A stretch of DNA of 64,000 bases. Origin: Ignelater luminosus (Eukaryota > Arthropoda > Insecta > Coleoptera > Elateridae). The translations under genes and the position numbers were made by a program. A model generated the notes under the pieces. That model was given only the letters and a program-made list of their open reading frames with translations, did no database searches and was not told where the DNA came from. Location of the stretch: the NCBI GenBank assembly GCA_011009095.1, contig VTPC01090587.1, forward strand, positions 1,223,718-1,287,717. The letters are read 5' to 3'. Every line of letters starts with the position of its first letter. Position 1 is the stretch's first letter. Shown in pieces: positions 37,713 through 48,616 of the stretch.

Positions 37713-39937
37713 TATATAATTTGAAACTATTCTAATTTATTCTTATATGCATGTAGGTAATTCTTTTAACTTTTACAGTTGCCTTATACATACATAATAC
37801 TTTTTCAAAATATACACTGAAAATCAAAAGTGTTCATCTTTTTACACCTTTTTTTTAGTGTGTATTTACATATAAGCATTTTTTTAAATTCTTATTATTT
37901 TGTGATCCTATCTGAATGATATTGTCTGAAGGCTAAAATGAAGGAGTCTTTTTTATATTTGCTTTCTTTCATCCGTTTAGTTGTACGTGTGTAGTATGAG
38001 CACCAAAATAATGGAATTTATTTTATTACAGTTAAAAAATAGATTTTCAGTATGCCTTACGCAGGTAGTTGAAAAAAGGAAGCACCTGCACGAAAGTTAG
38101 CAATTCGTGTTTGGATTATGGACATGAGGTCAATCGTCATACAAGCAGTTAGCAATTTAGGTTAGGGATTATAAGCAGGTAGGACAGAGTTAGCAATTCG
38201 TGATTACCCCTCTTGACACTAGTAAATAATGCAATTGTTATATTGTTCAAATGTTTATGTTAAATTATGATATACTAATATTTTTACACTTTTTTCTATA
38301 TCTTGGGATTTACTCAATAGAAAATTGTTATGCAAGGGTATGAAATGACTTATCTATAAAGAAAATAAAATAGATATGATGTAATTAAAAAAATCATAGT
38401 TGACTAGAGATCACCTTCTTGATCAAGTTCTTTTAATAAATCTTTTTTCTATCTACAGCCGTTTTCATTTTCAACTGCCTATATTAAGTGTTTGGCCACC
38501 TTGTATAGTATATACTTTACAATTCTGTCTAAGAAATGTATTTACACATTAAAGTGATAATTCGCTGGAAACAGTAAAGGAACAAATGAGTGTGATAAAA
38601 TATTTGTACAAGAAAAACCAAAACAAAGGAAATTATTGGAATATGAACAGTTGTTGGCAATTCATTAACCAAAGATTTTTGTATTAACGTATAATTCAAC
38701 CACTGATGATTTTACAATTTATGAAGTATTCAGACAATAGTTGATGCTACGTTGTCATAAAATCATGGACAATAAAAGAAAGGGTAAGTGCACATTGTAT
38801 CACTCTCTATTATACACTTCAATGCAAAACTAAGGAATCATAAAAATATTCTTATTATTTTTTATATTATTAATAATACCTTTGTTAACTTGTGATAACG
38901 TACTGTGCAAAACATGATCTGCAATGTCAGTATACACTTTACTACATCTATCACTCCTGGTAAGACAAAGTTTAGATTTACCATTGAGTAATACATTTGT
39001 TTATTGTTTATTAGCCCTAGTCTAGATGATCACCTGCGAAAGTAAAGAGGGCTGTGTGGTGTTGCGACATGAAAAATGGGCCAATGACAGTATATCTTGC
39101 ACTTACTCAACTTTATAATGTTTTTAATGTGGTATTGTGGTCGACTATAACTCTGTTAGTCAGATAATGTCTCCGCATGATGTAATTTTCTCATTATGGC
39201 CTTGTTTACGTTTTGTCAGGATTCCCTGTCAATAGAGATTGTCATAATAAAGGTAAGTACCTCTGCTATTTTAGAATTAGGGTTTTTCTTTGCTTTGGAG
39301 GGCAGTATAGCTGTGTAGATTTTATTTCATTACATAAAAAATGAAAGTAAGCTGGTCTTGGTTTCTGCAGAAAAGGCATTAGCAACAGCTCATCTAGCAA
39401 ACTTCATTCTCAGGAATAATGGCCATCATTGCTTGCTGAAAAAAAAAAAACTATTAAGTTGCTCTTATAATTGCAAAGTTACTCCCAGCAATAACAAAAG
39501 AACAGTTGCTTATCAACTGAGCAACCATGACTGCCGCAGACTACTAATTGATTAGTTTTTTATTCTGTCAAAACTGAATAAAATAGTGAGTCAAGATATT
39601 TATTCATTAGAAGGTGTAGCCCATAAGCCAATAGGAATTTATTTTATTTTTGCATCAATTTAAATTAGTAAATACTACACTTGCATTTGTATGCAATCTT
39701 CAATGTGATTGTTTCAAGGTACATTTCTCAGCTTTGTGTCCTATGCGGATAAATGTCGAGGTTATTCCTAGAAATAAAACTTAGGTCATTAATTTACATT
39801 TTATTATCAATCTTTTATACTAATCAGGAAAAGAAAATTATAAATACTGATTATTGTTAATAATACCTATACGTTTAAAAAATGGCACTTAAAAATATAA
39901 TAATGAAATGGATATATGGAATATTAAGAACAACTAC
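37713..39937. other. Spacer 3' of AT-hook gene B; no further gene recognised
   Basis: GTTAGCAATTCGTG occurs twice (near 38095 and 38190). The frame at 39358-39555 contains a lysine run from poly-A and has no recognised relatives. Confidence 0.4.
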
Positions 39938-40476
39938 TTAATCATCATCATCATCTTCTTCTTCTTCCTCATCCTCTTCAGAGTTACTACTTTTCTCCTT
40001 TTCTTCATCTTCAGAGTCTTTATTCTTTTCATTCTTTTTGGGACGTCCACGTCTACCTTTTTTTTTTAAATAAAAAAATATAATCAGTACATTATAAAAC
40101 GTTTTTGTAATTTATAATTAATTATAGATCACATATTAAAATAGGCAAATTACATAACAAAGCTCTAATCCAACATATTGCAATTAGATTTTAAACATAC
40201 CTCCAGTGGACTTGGGTTTTGGTTTCTCAGTTTTCTTACTAGAAGTACCTTTGGGCCTGCCACGACCACGTTTTGCAGTGGTTACACCTTCATCATCACC
40301 ATTCTCAGCTTCTGCTTTCTATCATAATATTAATTTGCAAACAAACCTTTTATAAAACTAAAATACTATTGTATTACCTTATGTTCTCGCTTCTTTGCTT
40401 CACCTTTTTCAGAAGGTTTTTCGGGCTCAGCAGGCTTGCGGCCACGCTTTGCGGGGGTACTTGCAGTCTCAGACAT
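39938..40476 (-). CDS. AT-hook chromatin protein (HMGA-like), copy B
   Basis: Minus-strand exons 40476-40378, 40318-40201 and 40056-39938 encode 111 residues, starting MSETASTPAKRGRKPAEPEK and ending in a run of Glu then five Asp. Hooks are KRGRKP near residue 10, KRGRGRPKG in exon 2 and RRGRPKK at the start of exon 3. Exon 1 has the same 99-nt length as in A and C; exons 2 and 3 have diverged in length and sequence, so B is the oldest branch of the three. Introns are 59 and 144 nt with GT-AG ends. It is divergently arranged with copy C about 1 kb away, so the two could share regulatory DNA. The role is inferred from the family: minor-groove binding and chromatin architecture. Confidence 0.87.
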
Positions 40477-40849
40477 ATTTCTTAAATAGAATTACGCCTA
40501 TAATAATAACAGTAGTTTAATTATCCAATTTTTTTATTCTTTCAAGGAGGTGTATACAATAAAACCATTGAGGTTATGTATACTTATAAACCTGTTTAGT
40601 TGATTAATTCAAGTAAAACAAATACCAAATCTCACAAACTATCCTTTACTATAATCTTTAATAATTAATTATTATTATAAACCTACTATTAGAGTAAATT
40701 AGAAACGTTTTACACTACAACCAGCAACCCCTCAAAAACACCGACGCCACCTCGAACTCAGAACTGCTACAAAACTATGAATTTAACGGCTACAAAACGC
40801 GCATAACAACAAAAATTCAAATAAAAATTTAAACAGTTGGGGGAAATTC

Positions 40850-40972
40850 AGTGGTTGGTTGGAATGCTGCTACCTCATTGCTTATAATTGGATAAGCCTT
40901 TTGGCGCGAAGTATAAGCGCCTCTAGCGGAACGCTTTCATACCCAAGCTCATCTTTGGTGGTACGACCTCAG
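40850..40972 (+). promoter_or_regulatory. Promoter and 5'-UTR exon of AT-hook gene C
   Basis: Carries a CCAAT-type box (ATTGG at about 40888), an E2F-like site TTTTGGCGCGAA at 40899-40910, GCGCCTCTAGCGG at 40917-40929, then GAACGCTTTCATAC and CAAGCTCATCT, and a donor CTCAG|GTATGT after 40972. Alignment with 24197-24267 upstream of copy A is nearly continuous. It lies between divergent genes B and C. Confidence 0.68.
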
Positions 40973-41329
40973 GTATGTCGATTTATTAATTTGTTATAAA
41001 AATTTATTTCAACCAGAATAAATTTCTTGGCCCATTTCTAAGCATATAATAAAATAATTCTTTTCCTATCGGAATTTATCGTATACCATTTATCTGTGTT
41101 GATTTTGTAATTACACTGTAAATAATTTACAAGGATATTGAATATTTTTATCAGGCATGGCCGCTGCAATCTCAACATAGATTGAGAAAGATTCTGGAAT
41201 GCAGTATTGAAAATTATTTTTTCGGTTTACATAACACGTACTAGTCACTTATACATATCAAATTAAAGCTAATTTCTGCCTGTATTATTTGGAAATATAT
41301 GGCAATAGCTATTCAATATTATTGCTTTT

Positions 41330-41400
41330 GAAAAATATTTGGGTGTTGACTAAGGATTTTAATATTCTATATATTTCAAGAATGGCGCGCGCGCGTTATA
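41330..41400 (+). promoter_or_regulatory. Conserved 5'-intron block of AT-hook gene C
   Basis: Counterpart of 24640-24700. It contains AATATTTGGGTGTTGACT, TTTTAATATTCTATAT and AAGAATGGCGCGCGCGCGTT, with flanking DNA already diverged. This indicates selection or gene conversion on the block. Confidence 0.55.
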
Positions 41401-41516
41401 GTACTTTATTTCGAAGTTTCAAAGTTTTATACCGAACTTGTTGAAACAAATAGCCTAACAAGATCTTGTTACAGTATAGGAATTAACTGGACTGGAAATT
41501 TAATTTCACATATAAA

Positions 41517-41949
41517 ATGTCTGACGAAGCTAGTTCTCCAGCAAAGCGTGGTCGTAAACAACCCAATGCCGAAAAAACACAAGATAAAAGCGAAAATAAG
41601 AAAAGACAGCGGAAGGTAACTGCACATTTAATCCTTATGATGGTATTTAGAATTTATAAAATTTTGTGTAGGACGTAAAACAGGTAGAAAGCGGTGATGA
41701 AGATAGTGCAACCGCTCCTAAACGAGGACGTGGTAGACCTAAAGGCTCGACAAAAAGAAGATCACCTGCCAAATCTAAAGGCAAATCAGGCTCAGGTAGT
41801 ATTACAGATGTTACATATTGCTCAAATGTTTTTGCACATCATTTTATTTAAAAGGACGACGTGGACGGCCTAAAAAGGATGAAAAAAATGAGGAATCAGG
41901 AGATGAAGATAACGAAGAAAATGATGATGTTGAAGATGAAGATGACTAA
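41517..41949 (+). CDS. AT-hook chromatin protein (HMGA-like), copy C
   Basis: Exons 41517-41615, 41672-41795 and 41855-41949 encode 105 residues beginning MSDEASSPAKRGRKQPNAEK. Hooks are KRGRK near residue 10, KRGRGRPKG in exon 2 and RRGRPKK at the start of exon 3, followed by an acidic tail. It is the closest relative of copy A: both start MSDEA, have identical exon 1 and 2 lengths and share promoter blocks. The N-terminal KRGRK hook, degenerate in copy A (KRNRK), is retained here and in copy B. A hAT-like MITE (42098-42338) lies in the likely 3' UTR and includes an AATAAA signal at 42245. The protein should be nuclear and bind AT-rich DNA. Confidence 0.87.
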
Positions 41950-42097
41950 ACAGATCTTGTATATATGGTGTACCATCTTGCACCTAAAAAGTCTTAAAGA
42001 AAATATAATTAGTATTATTTTATATTACCTTTTTGTGCCATTATTTACCTATTTATTTGCTTATTTAAATATGATTAATTTAAGTATGGTTTATATG

Positions 42098-42338
42098 TAG
42101 GATTACCAGATTTCCTATAAACAAATGTGGGACAATATGAAAGAGCAAGAAATTCATGAATCCTTTCTTCTGTGGGCGCCGTAGTTCCTTCTCGAACTCC
42201 AAGGCAAACATGAGTAGTTCACATGGGTGCTCCTCAGACTCTAAAATAAAGTAGAAGTACGATTCCGGCGTCCTTACAAGTATTAATACAGGACACTAAA
42301 AAAAAAGGATGTAAAATATGGTACATCTGGCAATCCTA
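42098..42338. mobile_element. 241-bp hAT-like MITE downstream of AT-hook gene C
   Basis: Inverted ends TAGGATT[A/G]CCAGAT with an 8-bp duplication TTTATATG/CTTATATG (one mismatch). It begins 149 bp after the stop of copy C and contains AATAAA at 42245-42250, so it may supply the poly(A) site. Confidence 0.78.
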
Positions 42339-42849
42339 CTTATATGTATTGAGATTTATTTTAAAGATTATTTTAAGGTCATCATCAATTACTATGTAAG
42401 CATTAGATATAAGATTTACACTCTAAAGACTAGTAATTAAGTGAAATTTTAAAGTGTGTTTTCTGGAATCTCGTAATATGTATATGCGTGTATGTTTATG
42501 TAGCATACCTAGTACACATATGTAAAAATGAACAAAAATAAACAACTTTGGATTTGGATTAGTAATTATAGTTCTAATCCATAGTGTTAAAGAATTTTTT
42601 GGGACTTAGTGTTTGATTAAAACAATTGAAGCAAATTTTTAAATTGCTTCTATCACTCTTATACTATTCCAAATCTATCTGAATGGTAACCATAAAAGTC
42701 AATAAAATTCAGCCCTGAGCTGATACAGTTACTTTTATTCTATAAACGTTTTTTTTTAATAATAGACATTACTGTGCCATTCCAGTTACATATGTTACAT
42801 GGAGACTAAATACCCTAAATACTTGCACACCAAAAAAAATCGTTAAATA

Positions 42850-43052
42850 CAGGGTGTTCAAATATGACTGAATGTCATGTGATTGACAAATATGCCAAAA
42901 CTAATCGCTAAGATAATTAATTTTGTGCATATCGGGTTACATAAGTAACGTTCTTCTAGTTCACAACCATTAGTTCTTATCACAGTAATACATAAGCTGT
43001 CAATAAAAAAATCTTTGAGAGGCGGCACCTTCGGTCATTAATGAACACACCG
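42850..43052. mobile_element. 203-bp TA-flanked MITE
   Basis: Ends CAGGGTGTTCAAATATGACT and, reverse-complemented, CGGTGTGTTCATTAATGACC, flanked by TA. An imperfect inverted repeat of about 25 bp. No coding capacity. Confidence 0.7.
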
Positions 43053-44586
43053 TATAAATTAAACTATGAAACTCCATCTTGCATGCAACATCATTTGGTA
43101 TTATGTTCATTATGGTTAATACCAAATATTTTTGCTTCCTACAACCAGCCTTACTGATACATGTTACTGTGGAATGGTGCTGCTAGTTTACCATGAATAT
43201 AAGGTATAATCACTATATGCTGGGCCATACACCGAAATCATAATAGCAACTAGAGTGTATGTAGCGTTTCCCGCCGTAGTCGCTTCGCGCCATGTCGAGG
43301 ATACCAAAGCTGTTGACCTACATTTTGCAATTTTCTTAAGTTTTTGTTTGAAATATTATTAAATTTGTAATTATTGTAATCTCAATCATGGTTTTAGTGT
43401 TTGCAAAGAAAATGAGAATGTTGAGTGGTTGTTTGTAATAATTCTCAAAGGAACAAGATCAGCAGGGACAAGTGACAAGAACAAGAGACGATCCCAAGGA
43501 AAAATAGCTTGTCAAAGATACCTTGCTGAATTCAGTAAATGTTTTTGTTAATTATGAAGTTCCAACACACAATTAAGAGAAGATTGTAATATCTTGTAAA
43601 ATCTTCATTCAGAATATGTGGACACTATATTTCCCAAATACATGGCGATGGCGATGAGTAATAGACAAAGGAACGTTATTTTAGTAAGTTCTGAAAATAT
43701 GAATGAGTAAAGCCATTATTCTTATATTACTTTTTGATAATATCTTTTTCAAAACTACTGTATAAATAATATAGCAGGCTTACTTTTGGAACACCAAATA
43801 GATTATTTATACAATGAAGTCCAAATGTAACGGATAAATTAATTTTTTACCTTAATAAGCATGTAAACGAAAAATCCTGAAACATGTCAATTTTTAAATT
43901 TAAAATGACATTTTCTGACGCTGAAAAATTACCCCTCTTTCAAGAGGCAGCAACATCCTATTTTATTTAAATTGCATGAGAGGTCGTTGTGATATCATGT
44001 TTCAAAGAGCTCCCCTGATATGACGCCGCTGAATTTTTTCTTACAGTGAGCTTTGAAAGCGATGGTGTATTCCAGACCCGTAAACACAGAACAAGAATTA
44101 TGGGTGTGCATTCAAAATACAATAAGTACTTTAAAAAACGATGAAATAGACACATAACTCTTTGTATTCATGTAACTGGTGGTCATTTTGAACATTTACT
44201 GTAAGCATTTTGATTTGCTGCATTAAATTTACGTATCATATTAACATGAGTTTTCTTTTATTAATTGTTTTGAACGCCACTAGACTTGAAATTGAAATTT
44301 TGAGGTCGTTTTTCTTTAAGATTTCCTAATGTTACCTATACCCATAATTACCTTACCATATGTAAAAAATTTGCTCTTTTAAATTCCGCAATAAAATATA
44401 GGGGTTGCCGTTAAAAAAATATCTATGACGTCATATCTCCTACATGATACACCATGTATAAATATTTTTCTGTTTAAAGAAATGCGCATTTAAAAATCAA
44501 AATCGACGGGTTCGAGCGTTTTTCCTAAAAGTTCGTTCTGAATTTTTAAAGAATTTATGCACTACTTTACAAAAGCACTGTATATA
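43053..44586. other. No gene; repeat fragments
   Basis: Near 43466-43495 a fragment (GACAAGAACAAGAGACGAT) matches the mini-foldback at 47680-47825. About 44400-44577 looks like half of a foldback related to 37386-37712. No coding exon is supported. Confidence 0.45.
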
Positions 44587-45293
44587 CAGGGTGTTCCCAC
44601 CCACAATAGGTGTAAAAGACAAAAAATTTTCAAGTTGAAATTTGAGCACGTGGGAATCACCTCTGCTTGATTAGAAACTAACTTGCGCCATATTTTTATT
44701 TTTGAAAAATCAAGCAAAACTTATCTTCGTTGCAGGTAAAGTACCTTTTCCGTAAAACATATCGAAAAATTTTATAAGCAAAAGTTGTTCAGAATGCAAA
44801 TTTATGCCCACATACCAAACTTGAAAACAATCGGCACAATTTTATTTTTTTAAATTCCAGGAAGGTTTACTCTCTGTAACTGCCGCCTGACTCGACACAT
44901 TTTTCAAGACAAACTGTAGATTTGTGATTGTGGAATGATTTATAAAGCTAATCACGAATTTACAATTTGTCTTGAAAAATGTGCCGAGTCAGGTGGCAGT
45001 TAAGAGAGAACCTTCCTGGAGTATAAAAGATCAGATTGTGCCGATTGTTTTCAAGTTTGGTATGTGGTCATCAATCTGCATTCTGAACAACTTTTGCTTA
45101 TAAAATTTTTCGATATGTCTTATGGAAAAGGTTCTTTACCTACACCGAAAATACATTTTTGATACCTATCAAAGCCTGTTTGATTTTTCAAAAATAAAAA
45201 TGTGGCGCAAGTTAGTTTCTAATCAAGCAGGGCTTCAATTCGAAAATTTTTAGTCTTTCACACCTATTGTTAATTCGATCTGGGGACACCCTG
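44587..45293. mobile_element. 707-bp near-complete hairpin element
   Basis: Two arms of about 340 bp meet at a loop of only about 20 bases near 44930-44955. Ends read CAGGGTGTTCCCA and, reverse-complemented, CAGGGTGTCCCCA, flanked by TATA. Shared blocks include CTTGATTAGAAACTAACTTG (right arm reads the complement of CTGCTTGATTAGAAAC) and GCAAAAGTTGTTCAGAATGC. No coding content. Confidence 0.88.
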
Positions 45294-45309
45294 TATAATC
45301 CGTTCACGT

Positions 45310-45881
45310 TCACAGATTGAATAAAAGTCAGATGTTTCACTTCGACAAATTTGTGGATTCTATTGCTCTCTCTTTCTTAGCAACTCCCAGAGCTTGCGAT
45401 TTTGACATGTACCGCGGAAGCAGCACAGCATGGTATGCACGTTTCATAAAACGCGCGTAAAAGAGTAGGTATGGTTAACGTGACCATATGTCCCGTTTTC
45501 ACACAATGTTTCAATAAACTTTAAATGCTTTGCTATATTGTGTTAGAGTGGTAATTTTGACTCTATTGTAATTTAATTTTTGTTTTGATACGTATTTCTC
45601 TCGTTTTTTTTGTTTCTATAAAATTTGTCTGTTTCAACAATCATTTTTAATCAAATTTTCAATAAAAAAAATTCACAACAATAAATGACATGTTTAGTTT
45701 ATTTTTCCAGTTCATATTTAATTTACGTTAAAATATACGGTGTCCCGTTCTGAAGCAAACAAAAACTGGTCACGTTAGGTATGGTAAACTCTCAGAGCTG
45801 CAAATGTAAATGTGCAGAGATAAAAAATGGGAACATTGGTGGTATAGGGAGTGAAATATCTGACTTTTATTTAATCTGTGA
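45310..45881. mobile_element. MITE, family 1, copy 2 (interrupted)
   Basis: Reverse-oriented copy of the element at 202-477, split by the hAT-type MITE at 45476-45777. Removing the insert and one target duplication leaves 262 bp that align along the whole of copy 1. Confidence 0.8.
45476..45777. mobile_element. 302-bp hAT-type MITE nested in an older MITE
   Basis: Perfect 11-bp inverted ends TAACGTGACCA and a perfect 8-bp duplication GGTATGGT (45468-45475 and 45778-45785). The empty site is preserved in the other copy near 295-325, which confirms the boundaries. Confidence 0.93.
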
Positions 45882-45956
45882 CTGTAGCAGAATGACAGTT
45901 TGAGTATTGTAAACCGGACCGTTTATCTATTAACTCGGTTTGTAAAATCTTATTGT

Positions 45957-46564
45957 ACGTTCGGGTGGTCGCACTAGTGCACACTTGATTTGCATTTTTT
46001 CGATGCCGTGCATTCGGTTGGTGAATTGCAGCACCACAGAACGAGTACCGTGCCTTCGGGTGGTTGCACTGCATTTTCTCGAGTCACTCTAACTTGCACT
46101 GTTTTACCTCACGGTGCACCTAGCGTTTGTGTAATTTCAAACTGTAAAATGGCAGGTTTATTAAAAGGTTTGATTGTTGAAGTGTTAGCAGGGTCAGAAT
46201 CTATTATTTCAGACACCAGCAATTCTGATAAAGATATTGAAGAGTTGTTGAATTTTGCGATGGAAAAGGAAGAGAGGCCTAAAGTCGAAATTTTTGTAAA
46301 TATTGCACTTCTGCTTAGTTATTGCTAAATGTGAACACTACACAAATTTCCTTTATAAAAGAATACTTGGAAGTAATACCTACCTATCCATTTTCAAACT
46401 ACCTGCATTTCTCGGGGGGCAATAAATTCTGTCACAAGTTTTCAATTTGGCGCGATTGTTGCCGTACTCGCGCGATGCCTGTGCAACTCAATCACGTGAT
46501 CACTTTGCTTCTGTGCTTATTCAGTATGTACTAACTTGGTGCTAGTACGGTGCCATCCGAACGT
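45957..46564 (+). mobile_element. Putative element with a short transposon-like reading frame
   Basis: Inverted ends ACGTTCGG[G/A]TGG, 12 bp, with a less AT-rich interior than the surroundings. An open frame from about 46149 (MAGLLKGLIVEVLAGSESII) contains SNSDKDIEELLNFAMEKEER and then PKVEIFVN, and stops at 46328. That pattern is reminiscent of the N-terminus of HARBI1/PIF-type nucleases, but it is short and no catalytic region follows. No clear target duplication. Could be a non-autonomous PIF/Harbinger derivative. Confidence 0.4.
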
Positions 46565-46985
46565 GTCATTATTGACACTTAATGTACTTTAAGGTTATGA
46601 TTTTATGACAATTTGACCTTATGCTGTTACCTTTTTTTTTGTAAATCTGTAAATCGATTACGCTAAAAGATTGTTTCACGAAAGTTCCTATTTTTATACA
46701 TTTATAAATTAAGTTTTATGTTTTTATTTATAATCTTTGCTATTCTCCTTAGTTGGCATTAATAGATGTAAAATATAAGAAAAATGCGATCTTTTTAACA
46801 AAGCAAAACTAATCGGTACCAAACGTTTACGCAAAATTTTTGATCGTGCAACGGCGCCAAATATAGACGCAGGTGCGGCAATTTTCAAAACAAAAGGAAA
46901 CAACACTTCCAACCTAACAAAACGAAAGCATGGCCTGTTACGACCCAGAAACATCGCGAGCGGAGTATGGGAAGCCTAGTCTTCC
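46565..46985. other. No gene recognised
   Basis: AT-rich spacer. The minus-strand frame 46954-46724 has no recognised relatives. Confidence 0.35.
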
Positions 46986-47890
46986 TCAAAGCCAGTTGAT
47001 TGTGATACAAAGTACTGGCACCAAACAAAAGTCGATTTCAAATTGAGCTCAATAATGATTTTCTCTCCGCTAGAGGCGCTGTTGATCTACGTTAAACAAA
47101 GTCAGTTGATTGTGATACCAAGTACCGACACCAAACAAAAGACGATCGCAAATTGAGCTTAATAACGATTTTCTTTCCGTTAGAGTCGCTGTATTAAATT
47201 TGACAAGTTTAAATGTCAGTTTATAAATGTAGGGTTATTAAAACTTAACTTTTAGAAAAATGTAATAAATAATGCGTTTTCGGAAACTTAACTTGTATTT
47301 TTGATCTGATCATACAAATTACATGATACAGTTATTTAGGTTAATTCGATTTATTCAGAAACGGGTGCGCAACCCTACAAAATCTGTTTAACAGCAATTT
47401 ATAAAAAGATAATTGTGAAAGTGATGAAGATTGACGACGAGGTAATAGAAAATATACACTTGCTCACACAAACTTTACAAAGAATAAAGAATACGAACAA
47501 CAAGGCATTAATAATTACTTTTTTCTAACATTTAAATTTTAATAACCTCAAATTTACAAACTGACGTTTAAGCTTGTCAAATTTAATGTCGATCAACTGC
47601 GCCTCTAGCGGAAAGGAAATCGTTATTGATCTCAATTTGCGATCGTCTTTTGTTTGGTGTCGGTATTTTGTATAACCTCTGCGTTCGGTAAAATATATCT
47701 GACAGCTATTTTTACTCGAGATCGTCTCTTGTTCTTGTCACTCAATTAAAAATTCACATTTGAGTGATAAGAACAAGAGACGATTTCGAGCAAAACAGCT
47801 GTCAGAGGTCCTTACCGAACGCAGGGACAATCAACCGGCTTTAACGTTAAATTTAACAAGTTTAAATGTCAGTTTATAAGTTTGAGGTTA
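46986..47890. repeat. Complex repeat cluster with direct and inverted copies
   Basis: A unit of about 110 bp (CAGTTGATTGTGATAC, ACCAAACAAAAG, then CCGCTAGAGGCGC) is tandemly duplicated at about 46993-47190. It recurs inverted at about 47575-47675. A separate block (TTAAATTTGACAAGTTTAAA) occurs at 47195, inverted at about 47570, and again at 47845. A mini-foldback at about 47680-47825 has arms GTTCGGTAA and ATCGTCTCTTGTTCTTGTCA. Origin unknown; it resembles overlapping insertions of related foldback elements. Confidence 0.7.
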
Positions 47891-48182
47891 TGCAAATTTA
47901 AATTTGGTAGTGTTTCTCTATAATATTTTTTTCTATAAATAATTTATAGCCATATACATTTATGGACACTCATAAATAATATATTACGTGTAGTGGCACA
48001 GCTCATGTTACTGGAACTGGGAGTTAAATTAGTAATATTGCATTATAGTATAAAACTCGTAAAAAAGTAAACAAATTTGCATTTAAATTGATTACCATTA
48101 GAACTAAACAGTAACCTGCAGTTTAGAATTTCAAATGTGTTCGATAAAGAATAGTTGTAAGTTTTGCTCTGAATTAGATTTA

Positions 48183-48428
48183 CAGAGTGATTGTAGATTA
48201 ATGAGGATGGTTTGAACTTGGCGCCACATTTAAATTATTTTCATGTTGGTACTACTTGTTTACTTTTTGCAATCTGTCAAATCTGCGTTGTTTACAAAGT
48301 ATAATAACCATATATGTAGTTTATACATATATGGCTGTACTATATACCTCAAAAAAAGATAGATTATATTATTTGATTTAAATGTGGCGCCAAATTCAAA
48401 TCATCCTCACTCATTTACAATCACTCTG
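48183..48428. mobile_element. 246-bp TA-flanked foldback
   Basis: Arms of about 60 bp begin CAGAGTGATTGTA and share TTGGCGCCACATTTAAAT, flanked by TA. A further palindrome (CCATATATGTA and TACATATATGG) lies in the loop. Confidence 0.85.
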
Positions 48429-48616
48429 TACATTAATTACATATTCATATATGCTCATTGCTCAGGTTTATATTTGAAGTTTTAAACAACAGGATTATTA
48501 TTGAACTAAAATTAATATTAAGTTTCTTTGGGTAGTAATCATTTGAGGTTAGAATAGATTGCAAATTACCATGGATCTGCATTACTTATGTAAGTTTTCT
48601 ACGTGATAGTTGCAAT

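Noticed and set aside
39358..39555. 65-residue frame MVSAEKALATAHL...
   Set aside because: Lysine run from poly-A, no splice context and no recognised relatives.
46724..46954. 76-residue basic minus-strand frame
   Set aside because: No recognised family, splice signals or conserved context.
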